Assembly: GCA_904063045.1 (NCBI GenBank)
Contig: CAJFCJ010000026.1
Coordinates: forward strand, 801,717-865,716
Direction: 5' to 3'
From: Dimorphilus gyrociliatus
Lineage: Eukaryota > Annelida > Polychaeta > Dinophilidae
Length of the DNA: 64,000 nucleotides
Shown: piece after piece, positions 11,360-23,450 of the stretch
Layout of the letters: each line of letters begins with the position of its first letter
Numbering within the stretch: the stretch's first letter is position 1
Notes under the pieces: generated by a model
The model's database searches: none
Told to the model about the DNA's origin: nothing
Seen by the model: only the letters and a program-made list of their open reading frames with translations
Position numbers and translations under genes: made by a program

Positions 11360-11855
11360 AGAAAAATTGTCTTCAAGTGCATTTCTTTCCTTCTTGTTGG
11401 CGTGATTGAAAAGCTTGAAAAGCCTATGGAAATATGTGAGATGTATGTAGACGAAGGGAGGCTTTGTTGTGAAAAGTTGTGATGGAATATGGAGTTTATT
11501 ACGCATACCAAAAATCTATAACAAAGATACCATTTCGATGATGTTGCCCCATCACACTATTATCTTTTTGGGAAGTTTTCCGATTTATGAGGATGACATA
11601 GATCATTACCTTATAGCCTCAGATCCCACACCAGTTTCGAAACTTGGCAATATTTAACAACAGTTCCATGGACTATTATTGCCTAATTACGCCTGTAAAT
11701 CAAATATTTCTCCATCCAGAGATTATCTTTGTTGATTAATTACAATAAAATTACAATAATAAGGATGAAGAGAAAGAGGCCTTAAAAACATTTTTTTGGA
11801 GTGTGAAAGAGAGGTGATATTGTAATATTACTAAACAAGACGCAGTTGACATTTG
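11360..11855 (+). pseudogene. Mariner C-terminal relic
   Basis: In one frame 11,535-11,580 reads DVAPSHYYLFGKF, the hallmark mariner block after the third catalytic residue (PSDYHLF). Further upstream, GFVVKSCDGIW resembles the degenerate first catalytic region. The same module recurs near 16.0, 16.7, 24.4, 29.8, 30.2 and 31.0 kb. No intact ORF. Confidence 0.5.
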
Positions 11856-13280
11856 CAGTGCTGAAAAAATTGTTTCGTACGACTGACTGTTTTGTAAGAG
11901 CTATTTGAAAGGTAAATTTGACTATAATATAGGAAATTTTGTCTAGTTTTCAAGTAATTTTCAGATTCTTTCTACCTCCATATGCCCCCCTATAAAATAT
12001 GATCTACGAGTAGTTTTTTACAAATACTCAATGAATATGATAGGCATAAACTGTATAATAACAATAGGCTAGTGTGAAAAGAACATTTGAAGGTGGTGTA
12101 TAGTCAAGAAATTAAGAGTTTAAATAAAAAATAACACGAAGAAGGATTATCCTACAGGAAGACTTTAGAATTATTGAAAATTCCAAAGTCTTCAATTCAA
12201 TACATTTTGAAGCCAACTAATTTAAAAAGTGGAGGTGTCGGTAGACCAAGATCTCTTTCAAATAGAGATAGAACCCTCATGAAGAGGGAGATAAATAAAT
12301 TGAAAGAAGAGAAACAGAGGGTTACGAGTACAAACCTGGCATTCAACTCCAACCTAACAGTATCAAAGAAGTGCAATCCCTCAGAATCCCCCTTTAAAGA
12401 AGAAAAATAGACTTAAACGAGTAGAAATATGTAGAGCCTGGTTCAAAAATATATAGACTTGGACAAAATAATCATCTCTGATGAGTGTAGATTTAGTTTA
12501 GATGCACCAGACAATTTTCAAGCGTGGCAGTTCAATCCAGAAAAAGAAAATTTGAGAAGTAAACATTCAATGGGTGGTGGAGGAGTCATGATCTGGGGAT
12601 GTATGGAGCCAGATGGTTTCTTGCATATTTCTGGAATTGAAAAAAAGTGCACTAATGGATGGTACTTGGCCATGGTAATGCCATTCCTAAAAAAAAAGAT
12701 ATGGGAAGAATTTCATTTTCTAGCAAGACAATGCGCCTTGCCACAAGGCCAAAATTGTCCTAAAATATTTTGAGACTGGAAAGTTCAAAGTCTTACCTTG
12801 GCCAGCTTACTCCCCAAATCTCTCTCCTATAGAGAATGTATGACATATGTTAAAGAACCTGGTGTACGATGGCCCATAATTTAATAAAAAGGAAACTTTG
12901 CGGAGGTGTATCCAAGAAAAAGTCGAAGCATTAAATAAAAGACGGAGGAGGGATTTAATTACCTTTCATAATTCACTGCTAAAGAGAGGACTGGACTGTA
13001 TTTAAAAAAAATGGCTTGAAGCTAAAATATTAATATTTGTAAATGTATGCTTAATTAAAAAATGTATAAAATATGGGGGGGGCATACAGAAAATTGGCTT
13101 GACTTTTCCAAATAATTTGTAAACTAGGAGAGGTGGAAAGTATCTGAAAATTACTTATAAAACTAGACAAAATTTCCAATATTATAGTCAATTTTTTTTT
13201 AAAAAAATGCTATTGATTACCCTTTAAAATAGCCCTTACAAAAAAAAGTCGGTCATAAGAAACAATTCTTTCAGCACTGT
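11856..13280 (+). mobile_element. Tc1-like element with long terminal inverted repeats
   Basis: The left end at 11,856 begins CAGTGCTGAAAAAATTGTTTC. The right end, read inward from 13,280, begins CAGTGCTGAAAGAATTGTTTC. Homology between the arms extends about 125-145 bp and includes TTTGTCTAGTTTT and the C/G-rich CCCCCC tract. TA follows the right end; the left flank is TG, probably a mutated TA. The length of about 1.4 kb suits an element with one transposase gene, here broken. Confidence 0.75.
12121..13010 (+). pseudogene. Tc1-like transposase, frameshifted
   Basis: The N-terminal HTH reads LLKIPKSSIQYIL with a GVGRPRSLS hinge. The catalytic core appears in two frames: IIISDECRFSLDAPD (first D), then MGGGGVMIWGCM, then QDNAPCHKAKIVLKYF (second D) and PAYSPNLSPIENV (DD34E-type glutamate). 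The order and motifs are those of Tc1/mariner-superfamily transposases. Stops after the HTH, a frameshift near 12,720 and a stop just after IENV inactivate it. Confidence 0.75.
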
Positions 13281-13283
13281 ATT

Positions 13284-13770
13284 ATGCCTAAAGTGTCTGT
13301 AGAATTGATACTACCCTTTATCGTAAGGAAAATGCTTATTTCCTACTACAAAAGCCAGTCAATTGTAAAATATCTCAACTGGAAATTCAACTCCCCTTAC
13401 TCTCCACACAAAATGGGGGTCGTCGAAAGAATAATCGACCTGATAAAGGAACGACAACGCCTGAACGCGAAATGCTGCACGGAATTGTTCAATAAGATAC
13501 ACAATAGAACCAAATGGTATGAAAACAGGTATAAGATGAACATACAACTCGGCGACCTCGTTCTATACCTGGACCAAAGATCTATGTATAAGTTAAATTT
13601 GGGATACATCACACGCAAAGTCGCGGAGCATACCTTCGAGATTGACACTGGACGCAGCAATATCGAGAGAGACGCAAGAGATATAATTCCCTACTTAACA
13701 AAAGAGTCTCTTTCTGTGCCTCTCTCTTCGGCGATGAGCCCAACGACTAGTCTTGACTACGTGCCATCCT
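13284..13770 (+). pseudogene. BEL/Pao integrase end and DUF5641-like domain, internally deleted
   Basis: WKFNSPYSPHKMGVVERII (integrase glutamate block) is joined after LIK directly to CCTELFNKIHNRTKWY and LGDLVLYLDQRSMYK, ending IERDARDIIPYL. The same order occurs in the element at 35.6-36.2 kb, but with about 70 more residues between the two parts. So this copy carries an in-frame internal deletion. The first codons (13,284-13,360) have no counterpart and may be fused flank. The open frame then runs into non-coding DNA. Confidence 0.7.
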
Positions 13771-13969
13771 CATACCTTACGATTCTACGTTACGTTATTA
13801 TTATTTTAAATGTCCTATCTAAGACAATAACATTTTTTCTATGTCATTCATCCGCAACACATCTACCTTTAATTATCATTTAAGATTACTAGTATAAACC
13901 TTCACGCGTTATATTAGTAAAAGTCGAAGAATAGCAATAGCGTACGATCGTAGTTCATTCAACGACTAC

Positions 13970-14658
13970 ACTATAACATATCTCTTGATAATTAAGAAGA
14001 GGAACGATAATATGTAAATTATATTCATTGAGAATATTGAGAAATCTATAGGAATATTTGAGAATTATGCAGAGGAAGGAAACGCTTTGTTGTCAAAAAT
14101 TGTGATGGAATTTGAAAAATGGTGTTTTTTCATGAACCAGAAACAAAGAGAGCTTCAAAATAATAACCAATGTTGAACGACCATCAAAATAAGTAAAGGA
14201 AGCTAAATATTTAGAACAACTAATGGTCAGTTTCTTTTTTGTGATAGGAAAGCTATTTATTATATTCCGATAATTAAACAGAAGTTAACGCAAAAAAGAA
14301 TGAATAGAGCCGAACGCAATAAATAATTGCATGTTCTATTCGGAAAAAGAGTGTCCCGAAATGCTTCCTGCTTTTTTACAATAGTGACGGAAAAAAATTA
14401 TAGAATTATATCTAAAATGTATCAATAAAATCAATACTCTATCTGACATTCTTTGATCGTTAAAAAGCGAAGGATAATACGCAAATTAAATTAATTCAAC
14501 AGGACGATATTAGGAATAGGAAATCACGAGGTATTATACAATTACAAACAAATGTATTTCACTTCCTAAAATTAATTTAACCAACAGAGAATGAAAGAAA
14601 ATACGAGACAGCTGAATATATGTTTTTTAAACAATTAAATCAATACGATAACATGAGG
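13970..14658 (+). repeat. Segmental duplication, copy A (second block) with mariner relic
   Basis: About 13,979-14,060 and 14,310-14,658 match 29,322-29,400 and 29,405-29,753. The latter 349 bp is essentially identical by eye. Between them copy A keeps a mariner piece (MVFFHEPETKRAS near 14,130), absent from copy B. Homology stops exactly where the next Tc1-bearing segment begins. Confidence 0.75.
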
Positions 14659-15841
14659 AAAGACAGTACCGATACCCTATTTTTGGCCACTGGGCTATTT
14701 TCTATAATAATTAAGATTTTTTTCTTCAACATTAATTTGACAATGCAATAATATAACATGGAGATTGTCATTTTGTAATCAACAGATTCTACTAGTTCAA
14801 TTTTTTTATTTCACTCTTTTAATAACAAAAAATTTTAAAAAAGCTGAAAATTTCAAGAGGATCTGTCCAGTATATCATTAAAAAGTATAAAAAGCATGGA
14901 ACGATAAATAACTTGTCAAAATTATGCACCCCAAAGATTCTGACAGACAGGGAGGAGAGAAAAATCTGTCAGATCTCAAAAAAGAATCTTTTTTTCACGG
15001 CAAGGAATGTCGTTGACCATTCAGGACTGGCTTCGAAATATCCTTATCCACCTGCAAAAAGGTTCTACAAAAGAATAAGCTAAGAGGCTTTGTTGCCAGC
15101 TCTAAAGCCTTCCCATGCAAGAAACCGGAAGCTATTTTGTGAAAAGATGCTGAGCAAGAGTCAAGAGGAGGTAAACAATATCATCTTTTCCAACGAGACT
15201 CGAATAGAACTGTATCCAAAAAGGAGAATTTGGGTACGCAGGAGCGGGAGCAGTAGCAAACGATATGACCCCAAATTCATAAAAAAGCCATTAAAACAGC
15301 AAATGTTTCTATTTCCATATGGGGATGTATAAAGGCAGATGGGACAAGGTCAATGAAATTGTACGATGGCTATATGAACAGTAGCTTGTATCAAGAAATT
15401 ATCATAGAGAAGCTTCTTCCGATATACACTGAGGATAATCTGCTTATGCAGGATGGTACAAAGTGTCACACATCGGTTTCAACTATGAGGTTTATGAGGA
15501 GGAACAAAATAAAAGTTTTAGGCGACTGGCCTTCTAGAAGCCCAGAACTAAATGTGATTGAAAACTTGTGGGCGTATTTGAAAAATCGCTTGCCAAACCA
15601 TGTCCTAGAGACAAAAGAAGATTTGTGGAAGGCAGTAGAAGAGGAGTTTCATAAAATTCCAAATTGATATATCCGAAACTTATATAAAAGTTTTCACAGG
15701 AGACTCAGACTTTGTATCAGAAATAAAGGTTATAATATCAGGTACTAAAGAAAGAGTAAATTGATTATTTGAAGTATTATAGGTTATACGTTAACAAATT
15801 GTAAAAAAAAACATATTTCCTACCTTTTCTCAAGAATTTTT
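14659..15841 (+). pseudogene. Tc1-like transposase relic, nearly full length
   Basis: Reading frames in order: HTH with ISRGSVQYIIKKYKKHG (about 14,850), then LPALKPSHARNRKLFCEKM. Next is IIFSNETRIELYPKRRIWV (15,179 onward), where the usual first D of FSDE is N. A break follows, then LLMQDGTKCHTSVST (second D) and SPELNVIENLWAYLKNRLP (glutamate), ending at a stop near 15,667. Motif order and spacing fit Tc1 DD34E. Two frame changes, internal stops and the D-to-N change make it dead. Clear terminal inverted repeats were not found. It replaces the sequence that lies between the matching blocks of copy B. Confidence 0.75.
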
Positions 15842-16523
15842 TAATAAATATGTCAATCGAATTACACCTATTGCTGTAATTCATTGATAGTTATAAAGTC
15901 GAATGATGGTACGCATAAAAATTAATAAACCTTCCCTCGAAAATGACCTATTTTATTGATATTAGGAATAGGAATCACACCGAAAGGTACAATTACTGTA
16001 ATTCTGCCACTTCAGATTACTGTCGGCTTTGGAAAGTTTTCGGATTGATGAGGATGAATTTGAGCAATTTTCTTTAAATGAACAAAGCCATTAAAACTGG
16101 AAGAATACACGAATTAACAAGTAAATTGTGCGTGATGTTATGATGACAGATACAAAAGAATTAATGCTGTATCTGTGATCTAACATGACGAAATCCACTG
16201 ATGATACAACAAACGAAGATATGATTTGACGCAAACCTGTTGCACTTGAACAGTATCTTCCCTTAAATAAGAGTAGCAGACCTAAAAATACGATCTTTCC
16301 GAATACCAAAAAGGAAAGGATACCTATCTACGCTAGTTTAAGCCTCTGGTAATTTTGCTAATCACAGAATGTTAGCCCTTGTTGACACTGGTGTTACTCC
16401 CTAATAAGTCGTCGATTTTTCCTGCAAACCGAATCAATGTACAGCGATGAATGCACGTTAACAACGATTTCCAAGCCATCTTAACCGAGAACGTAAAGTT
16501 TATCTTTTTTGTATTGTGTAGAA
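15842..16523 (+). repeat. Segmental duplication, copy A (third block)
   Basis: About 680 bp nearly identical to 31,172-31,857. It contains decayed mariner (SDYCR-L-KVF) and, from about 16,340, decayed BEL/Pao protease matter (ALVDTG with two stops after it). Homology ends at GATGTTTAC. Copy A continues into further protease sequence, whereas copy B joins the start of a BEL gag ORF. Confidence 0.85.
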
Positions 16524-16780
16524 ACTGCGATGTTTACGCATATATTGTTGATTCTTCACCTTTGATGCAAAGTCAGCTAGCTATATACTGTATATTCACA
16601 GAAGATGAAGATGAATTAGGACAAGGAATCATACGGAAAGATACAATTTCTATGGTTTTGGCCCATCAAACTACACTGATTTTGGGAAGCTTTCCGGTTG
16701 ATGAGGATGCAGTTCAGCCTTTTTTTATAATGAGCAACGCCTGCCTAAAAATTGGGATAATTAAAGTGATAATTTATTAA
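16340..16780 (+). pseudogene. BEL/Pao protease relic fused to mariner scrap
   Basis: ALVDTGVTP near 16,380 is the aspartic-protease site, followed by two stops. HVNNDFQAILTENVK (16,454 on) and NCDVYAYIVDSS match VNNDFQTITSEKVK and KYDVDAYVVDT of the better element at 32.9-33.05 kb. From 16,640 on, LAHQTTLILGSFPVDEDAV is the mariner DYxLF module read in another frame. Not functional. Confidence 0.6.
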
Positions 16781-17139
16781 ATTGAGGTAGAAATTGCACT
16801 CTTAAATATTGTAACTAACTTGTTTTTCAAAGCAGAGTTAATTGATGGAGTAGGAATGAGGATAAATAATGTTATTCAGGGAGATAGAACATCTCTATAA
16901 CCATAGAAGCAACAGAATCTTTAAAAGAAATATTTAAGATTTTTATGATTAGAAATAAGACAAGGATCGTGAAAATTGAAGAATATTTCTCATCTTTTCA
17001 ATAAAGCATAGATGAATATGTAGTATAGTCTTTACTAAAATAATTTAGACAATACCACCTATTCATTTTGGTTGTTTTAGAACAATCAACTAGTGTTTAC
17101 GTGGAAGATAAATAAGAAAATGTTATTTAAAGAGTTTTA
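16781..17139. other. No gene seen
   Basis: AT-rich stretch between relics. No motif recognised. Confidence 0.45.
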
Positions 17140-17515
17140 TTAAAAGTGTGATTACTTTGTATTGATGTATTGATGACACAACGTCAATTTTACGGATGAA
17201 TTGAAATTGAATGGAAAGGGACCTAGTAATCCTTTTACTAAGAGATATTGTATCTACGATACTGAAATCATATGGAAAAGATTTTCGAATGAATGAAAGA
17301 TTTCTCTTGTATTGTTGTTAAGCCCAGGTTAAAAGGCGATGATTGATAGCCTGTTAAGTGAATGTTACATAATTGCAAACTTAAAGGACATAATGCCGCA
17401 AGGAAACCTGCTCTAAAGGCATGCCATGGAAGAAAGAGGAAAATGTTTTGTTAGAATATGCTGGACAAGTCACAAGATGATATTAAGGAAATTATTTGTT
17501 CAGATGAAGCTAAGA
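17140..17515 (+). mobile_element. Tc1-like relic (middle part)
   Basis: The sequence encodes LKGHNAARKPALKACHGRKRK then NMLDKSQDDIKEIICSDEA, the region up to the first catalytic aspartate. It is the inverted near-identical partner of 2,440-2,830. It ends just before a minus-strand Tc1 C-terminal fragment, so the two halves of one family sit tail to tail. Confidence 0.6.
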
Positions 17516-17673
17516 ATGTTTTTCCTTAACATTTATATAATGTATACAGTACGGATGACCTAATTGAAGCACTACTGTATTGTTTTATAAAAGTAACTAT
17601 TTTTTTGACTCTGATATTAGTAAGATATTTTTGAACATAACTTATCTATGTTAAAGCAGAAAATTAGTAAGTT

Positions 17674-18177
17674 TTTGTAAATGTCCTCTAAATTGGCCGG
17701 ACAACAAAAAGACCCGTTATTTCTTATACACAGTCGAAGTATTTTTAAAACTTTTATATAAGTTTTTTATATACCAATTAGGTATTTTTTGAAACTCATC
17801 CTCCACTGCTGTCCACAAATCATGCTTGTTGTTTATATTATGTTTTGGTATACGATTTTTTACGTAAGCCCATAAATTTTCGATTATGTTGAGCTCAGGG
17901 CTGTTGGCTGGCCAATCTTTCAGTACTTTTATATTTTCTTTTCTTAAAAATTTAGATGTTGAGGCCAAAGTATGGCACTTTGCTCCATCTTGCATTAATC
18001 TTCCATCTTTCTCATACATTTTCCGATTGCAATGTCTATAGTCGGCATTTTGCATGTAAATGAAGCATTAACATACTTACTGGGGGATGAAACAATAGAA
18101 AATTATATTTTTCCCACAGAATTCACAATGTGCTTCAGCAAAAATGCTGACCGGCAAATTTAGAGGATATTTACAAG
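17674..18177 (-). mobile_element. Short TIR-bounded Tc1-derived element
   Basis: Inward-facing ends match over about 28 bp: TTGTAAATGTCCTCTAAATT at 17,674 on and TTGTAAATATCCTCTAAATT read from 18,177, each followed by (T/G)GCCGG. Inside is only the C-terminal transposase ORF. A third, solitary copy of the end (ATCCTCTAAATTGGCG) sits near 18,291-18,308. The element is probably non-autonomous. Confidence 0.65.
17717..18055 (-). CDS. Tc1-like transposase C-terminal fragment
   Basis: A 112-codon ORF begins MQNADYRHCNRKMYEK, continues into RLMQDGAKCHTLASTSKFL (second catalytic D), then DWPANSPELNIIENLWAYV, the DD34E glutamate block. It ends IPNWYIKNLYKSF. The N-terminal HTH and first D are missing, so no transposase activity is possible. 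The reading frame is intact, and the sequence parallels 15,353-15,667 closely in motif spacing. Confidence 0.7.
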   Translation of the reverse strand: MQNADYRHCNRKMYEKDGRLMQDGAKCHTLASTSKFLRKENIKVLKDWPANSPELNIIENLWAYVKNRIPKHNINNKHDLWTAVEDEFQKIPNWYIKNLYKSFKNTSTVYKK

Positions 18178-18689
18178 AACTTAACTAACCCTAACCCCAA
18201 GACCTAACCCTTACAGAGGAAGGAACGTAGAATTGATTCTAGGTCTTCCTTTGATACATTTTATTTATAGATTTGCTATACTTGAACAGGTTATCCTCTA
18301 AATTGGCGTAGAATAACAGTAACGAATACCTGATCTTAAGGTTACAACTGCCGAATATCAGGAATAGGTGTAACAACCACTTGCGACCTACGTCTTTTTC
18401 AAAGCGCCATAGCTCCTAAACGGCTGGGCCGATTTGGCTCAAATTTTGTACAGAGATTGGTTCGTACCAAATTTCAAACTCACTTGATAAAGGGTTAATT
18501 AACCCGAAATATTATGAGTGATTTTAATTGGAGATATTGTTATATATTGCAATACAGGTTCTCTTCAACTGTTGAAAAGACAAAAAAGACTTGGTCAATT
18601 TAGTAATGATGAATTAAGATGAATTTATCTATATGAATTATGCTTTTGAAGAGAATCTGACCAATTTGGATGCATAGAGTTTTAGTGCT
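18178..18689. other. Non-coding; low-copy repeat-like text
   Basis: It contains CTAACCCTAACCCC near 18,184 and a stretch at about 18,385-18,490 (GCTCCTAAACGGCTGGGCCG ...) whose style suggests a dispersed repeat. No ORF. Confidence 0.35.
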
Positions 18690-21560
18690 AGCGTTATGGT
18701 CAACGACTACACAGTTATAAGAAAAAAAAAGACAAAAGAAACCGATATATGCTTATGATCTTGAGGCAGTGTGGATGTATATGAGAGAAGAATGAATGAG
18801 AGTGTGTCATGTATTGAGACAGGCCAGGCGACTCGGGTTCATATCATTGTCGGGCAGCTTGACGTAATATCACGTCACAGATGAGATCAAGTCGAACCAA
18901 ACGATGTGGCTCAAACGTGGCACCTCAAAAAATGGGCAGAGTCAAAGACCCAGTTGAAAGATACAAAAAAATATGTAGACAAGACTGAGAATAGCAGCGC
19001 AAATGGAACGTATTTTTCAAATGATTGATTCTACCCAAACAGACTCGACTAAAGAATCATGTAAAAGTTACACAAGAGATAGAACAATCTTCAACGGTCG
19101 AACTTTGAACATTTGAAAAATTCAAATTCATCAGAACCGAGAAAATGACGGAACGCTATACACAAATGAGAGACGAAATGACGAATGCTCCTCATCATAC
19201 AAATTCAACTCCAGAATTGATATACTGAGAAATAAGCAAATTACTCCGTCTGAAAAGTTCAATGGCGTTAATTATCGGAACTTTCGAAGGAATATTATCG
19301 TTCCCTTATCAGAAGTCAACACCGATGATTCCGAAAGATAACAGATTCTAAAGCGGTGAATAGTGAATGTAGCAGCATATTACGATATGATTAATGACAA
19401 AGGCGGTAAGGAGAATTTTTCCGAAACCTCATTCATACTCTAGATTTAATCTATGGCGATACCTCCCTGAACGGAGGAAACCTAGTACAATAAATCCTCA
19501 ACAAAACAAATACATTCCAACCTAATAATATCTCCGATTGGGTTGAGTTTAAAACACTTCTTGCGTTCCTGAAACTGCAACGCAAGATGAATCTCCAAAT
19601 TCAGAGAGCAAGGCTAAAATTAGAAATCCACAAACTACATCATCTAGAAAATTAATGGTCCAACAAAAGCGACTTCTCCTAGCTCATCATCGAATACAAA
19701 TTCGAAATGTCTATGTGTAGACAACCATACATGCTTAGCCTACTGTCCGTCCTATAAACGAATACAAATCTAGAGGGTAAAATGAGATTGGTTCAAACTC
19801 TAAATTGATGTCGTAATTGCTTACGAAAAACAGCTACCCATGTGATATCTGTCCCCCCAAGTTCTATTGTAACAAATGTAATCAACCCAACCATACATCA
19901 CTCCATCATAAGGACTCGACAATCCCAAGACCAACATTTCCTGTTAATATCAATCAATCTGGCTATAACAATGATAGAATACCGATCTACGAAGTACAAG
20001 TTCCACGAGATTATTACTCTGATACAATGACGAATACATAAAAAGAATCCAGACTCTATGCGACAACAAGTATGCCCGAACCAAGAAGTTAAATTTTACC
20101 TTCCTCACCACAGCGTTAACAACTCGAAAAAGGATTCCATTGAAAACAGCCACCCCCCCCCCCTATCGGCTCAAGAGAAGGCTCTAATTTTCAAATCCTT
20201 CTATATGGATGACCTTATGCTCATAGGTAATAATGAGAGAGAGTTGGAGAATCTTGCCTATCGCCTACACGACAAACTTGCCGCCAAAGACTAACCCCTA
20301 ACAAAATATACCACTAGTAGCCTATGGATCAGTTCAAACTCATATTTACAAATTAATCTGATTGAAACTCTTATGAAGATTGCTGGCCTTACATACCATC
20401 CCGATTCAGACGATATGCGAGTCGAACTTACCCACTGGGAGCCCGAACGTCAATTGACGAAACGTCACTTTCTACTCCTTTTTTGGATTTTTAGAACCAA
20501 ATAAATTACGAATTAAAGTCTTAATTTCGTTATTTCATGGTTTGTCATGAGGTCCATGACTGTCGCATTATCAACACTATTGCTGAAACTGCTGGCACTT
20601 ATTCCAATTCTAGACGACTGCCCCTGCCGATGCTATCCACGTCTATGCTGACGCCTCGGACATAGCTTACATATGTTATCCACAATAACCATGGATTTCT
20701 CTTATCGTCATCTTCTCGCCTCTTCTCCACGTCAAGAGCAGAATTGACGGCAGCGGTACGAGCAGCAAACTTTATAAAACCCTAAAATCAATATTTCCGC
20801 AATCACTTATCAGGGTATTCATAGACAGTAAAATCGTCCTAGAAAAATCACTACTTGCCACTGAAAACAATACGGAATGGTGTTTTAACCGCCCCCCGCC
20901 CCCCCGGAAAACAACCCAGCTGACAAAATGACGAAGACGAGAAGGATGAGAGAGGAGTGGATAGTATTTAAAACGAAAAATCAAGATGAATCAAACAAAG
21001 GAATCTATAAAAAGGATTCTGGCCCAATATGCGCTCTACAATGTCTTGGGTCTCAAGACTCTTTAATAATTGTCGTACACCATCGAAAGATAGGCTAAGA
21101 GATCCAAAGACAACAACATCCGAATTAGGCCGAGCCCAATGGGGTCCAGCTTTCTATGCCAATCGAGAGATTAATAAATTCGTATTCCCTTGCAAAGAGA
21201 GAGGACGGCATCTACACAACACTAGGGAGATCAGATAAACTGAGAGACAAAAAGAAAATAATTGCGGATGATCGTCATTCCATTATCACAAAATTTATAA
21301 AATATATTCACTATGATTGTAATCATACATCTCTTAAAATAATTGATTCAATCATATCCGACTCTGCTCTAACCTTTCGAAAATTATATCGAACAATAGA
21401 TCAACACTACAAAACAAACAATCGAACGTCAAGTATCTGTCGTGGAAATTTTTAGCTCCCCATATTCCTAATAGGTCTCATCAAAACGATGCTCTCAACA
21501 AGCGTGCCTCTACCTGAGAGACTGACTATAAGCCTTACGTCAAGGATTTAATATTGTGTT
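18690..21560 (+). pseudogene. Decayed full-length-scale BEL/Pao element
   Basis: In order along the plus strand: an LTR-like leader near 18,780-18,960 with text similar to 38,060-38,180 (GACGTGGCGC / GATGTGGCTC); gag traces; a zinc-knuckle remnant at 19,815-19,920 (CNKCNQPNHTSLHHKD); RT at 20,075-20,290 (VKFYLPHHSV, FYMDDLMLIG); RNase H near 20,640-20,830 (YADASDIAY, VFIDSKIV); integrase near 21,160-21,330 (LINSYSLAKREDGIYTTLG). The order equals the intact BEL layout, but each part is in another frame, with stops and large deletions. Confidence 0.75.
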
Positions 21561-21599
21561 TTTGGCTTAGAAGATATACGGGGAGATATTCTTGTTTAT

Positions 21600-23450
21600 T
21601 TCCTAAAAATATGTTCTTCTCTCTCCTAATATCGCTCTCTTCATTTGGTTTCGAGCCAATCTGCAAATACTGCTTTTTCACAATCTAAAACGATATATTT
21701 TTGAAATCTGAACTTAAAATGTTATGTAGATCAATAAAATCACATCATTCTTTTCAAAGGTTTCCTTAGAAGGACAATCATCATAGCTGTTCCATGTTCC
21801 ATTATCATATTAATCATGCCCAGAGGATCGTAGACCTTTGAAATTAATTATGCTTAATGCCTTCCTGTACATGCTCCCTCCCTTTAGGGTTAGGTCCAAG
21901 TTCCATTTAATTTTATCCTCTACAATGTCGTACTTCAACCACAATACGCCCTCAGCAGGAGCATCAACGCTCCTCTCTCGTGATATGATTTCCTAAATCA
22001 TACTACAGTTGATATCATTTTTAGTCAAACGGAAGTAATCTCCGAGAGCTTGTAGGACTTTACTCGTCACCTTCATCAGTCCCTGTGTAGCGTATCTCTC
22101 CTTTCTCCCCATTATTTTCAAAGTATATTTATTTGCTTCTCATTTATCTGTCTCAAAGCTCCTGTTCTGACTAGGGTAATGTCTGCTGCCGTATCCAGGA
22201 CATTTCTCAGCGTTGATTTGGTTGAGAGGTGAATTTTTGCATTCCTTATAGATTTTGCGTCCTCCTTTACGATGGATGCAATTTTCTCAACAGTGATTTC
22301 GCCCCCATCCTCTCTAATCTTGCACTATCAGAATTTTATTTGACTTGCCCATACTTTCTATGTAAATACTTTAATGCATTACTATGCCCGTCCTCTGGCT
22401 CCTTCTGATATTCATTCAGCTCTTTCTTGAGCTCTTGACTCACTTGCGCTGTCAATAAGGCCAGCTTGCCCCAATCTCTCACATCAAACTGGTCTACTAG
22501 TTGTTTAAGATCCATCATAAAGGCCTTGAAATGAGTGATGTCACCCTTAAATACGGGTCTGGTAGCTGATAGCCGTTTCTCAAAGGTAGTGCATGGTTGT
22601 TTTTGGCATTGTGGCTAAGAGAGTCGTTGACAATACCTTTCTGATGTCTCGTACAGTCCCATTGGCCTCAGCATCTCTGTGGGGCCCGCTCGTTCCCTCA
22701 TATGTAGGTCGTCAGCGGCTGATTTTCTTTGACTTATAGCCGTAGGCAACAATGGTTGAGTCTTGCGCTTCAACTCCTTAGCTTCAGACTTGAGTTTCTT
22801 GACATCCCTCTCAATTCTCTCTTGGAGGGTTTCCATCTGCTCCTTTCGGACAGTTCCTTCTAATTTTGCGTTGACTTGCTCATTCAGCTTTCCGCTCATG
22901 GTCTCCATTTTATGTCTTATGGAGGTACCCAATCAAATTTCAAGATTTTCCATGCCTCTTTCCATATCCTCACGTATCATTCCCCTAAAGCTGTTGTGTC
23001 AAATTTTTTTTGGCTGGATGTAGGTCATTCATCACTGATTGATGCCCTAGAACCATCTTCTCTTGTCCTATAGCGTCTAATTCTTCCTGATTTAGTAGAT
23101 CTTCATCTTGTGTAAGCTAGTCGTTCATCCTTACTCTCTGATGTCGTCTTGATTGGTTTTACATGCCTCTTCATGAGATTGACTAGACGTTCTCCCTTCT
23201 GCTTTACCTATCGACATCTCTGATTGAGACTCCCCATTATAGACATCCAACATCCTCGCTACCATATTCTTCTAATCTGTGACCATTTTGTCCGCCGTCA
23301 ACTGATCTATCCCAAGTTTCAACTCAGTCGAGGGCAAGTAGCCGTCTTGTATATCCGGATATGCTGTGATAGCATAATGTTCTCTACTTTCTTTTTGATT
23401 ATTATCATTCAAACAGTCCCAAGATGAAGTCTCTGCCAGGGTTGTTCTTA
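21600..23450 (-). pseudogene. Decayed BEL/Pao element, opposite strand
   Basis: Reading the minus strand from 23,200 downward: a gag coiled coil (about 22,615-22,932, rich in K/E heptads such as LQERIERDVKKLKSEAKELK); the DUF1759-like gag core at 22,336-22,560 (VFKGDITHFKAFMMDLKQLV, ending ALKYLHRKYGQVK); a protease remnant near 22,170-22,210 (LDTAADITLVRTG); then, after a large deletion, an RT C-terminal block near 21,810 (SKVYDPLGMIN). This family is more similar to the relic at 1-1,815 than to the 31.9-kb element. Confidence 0.7.
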
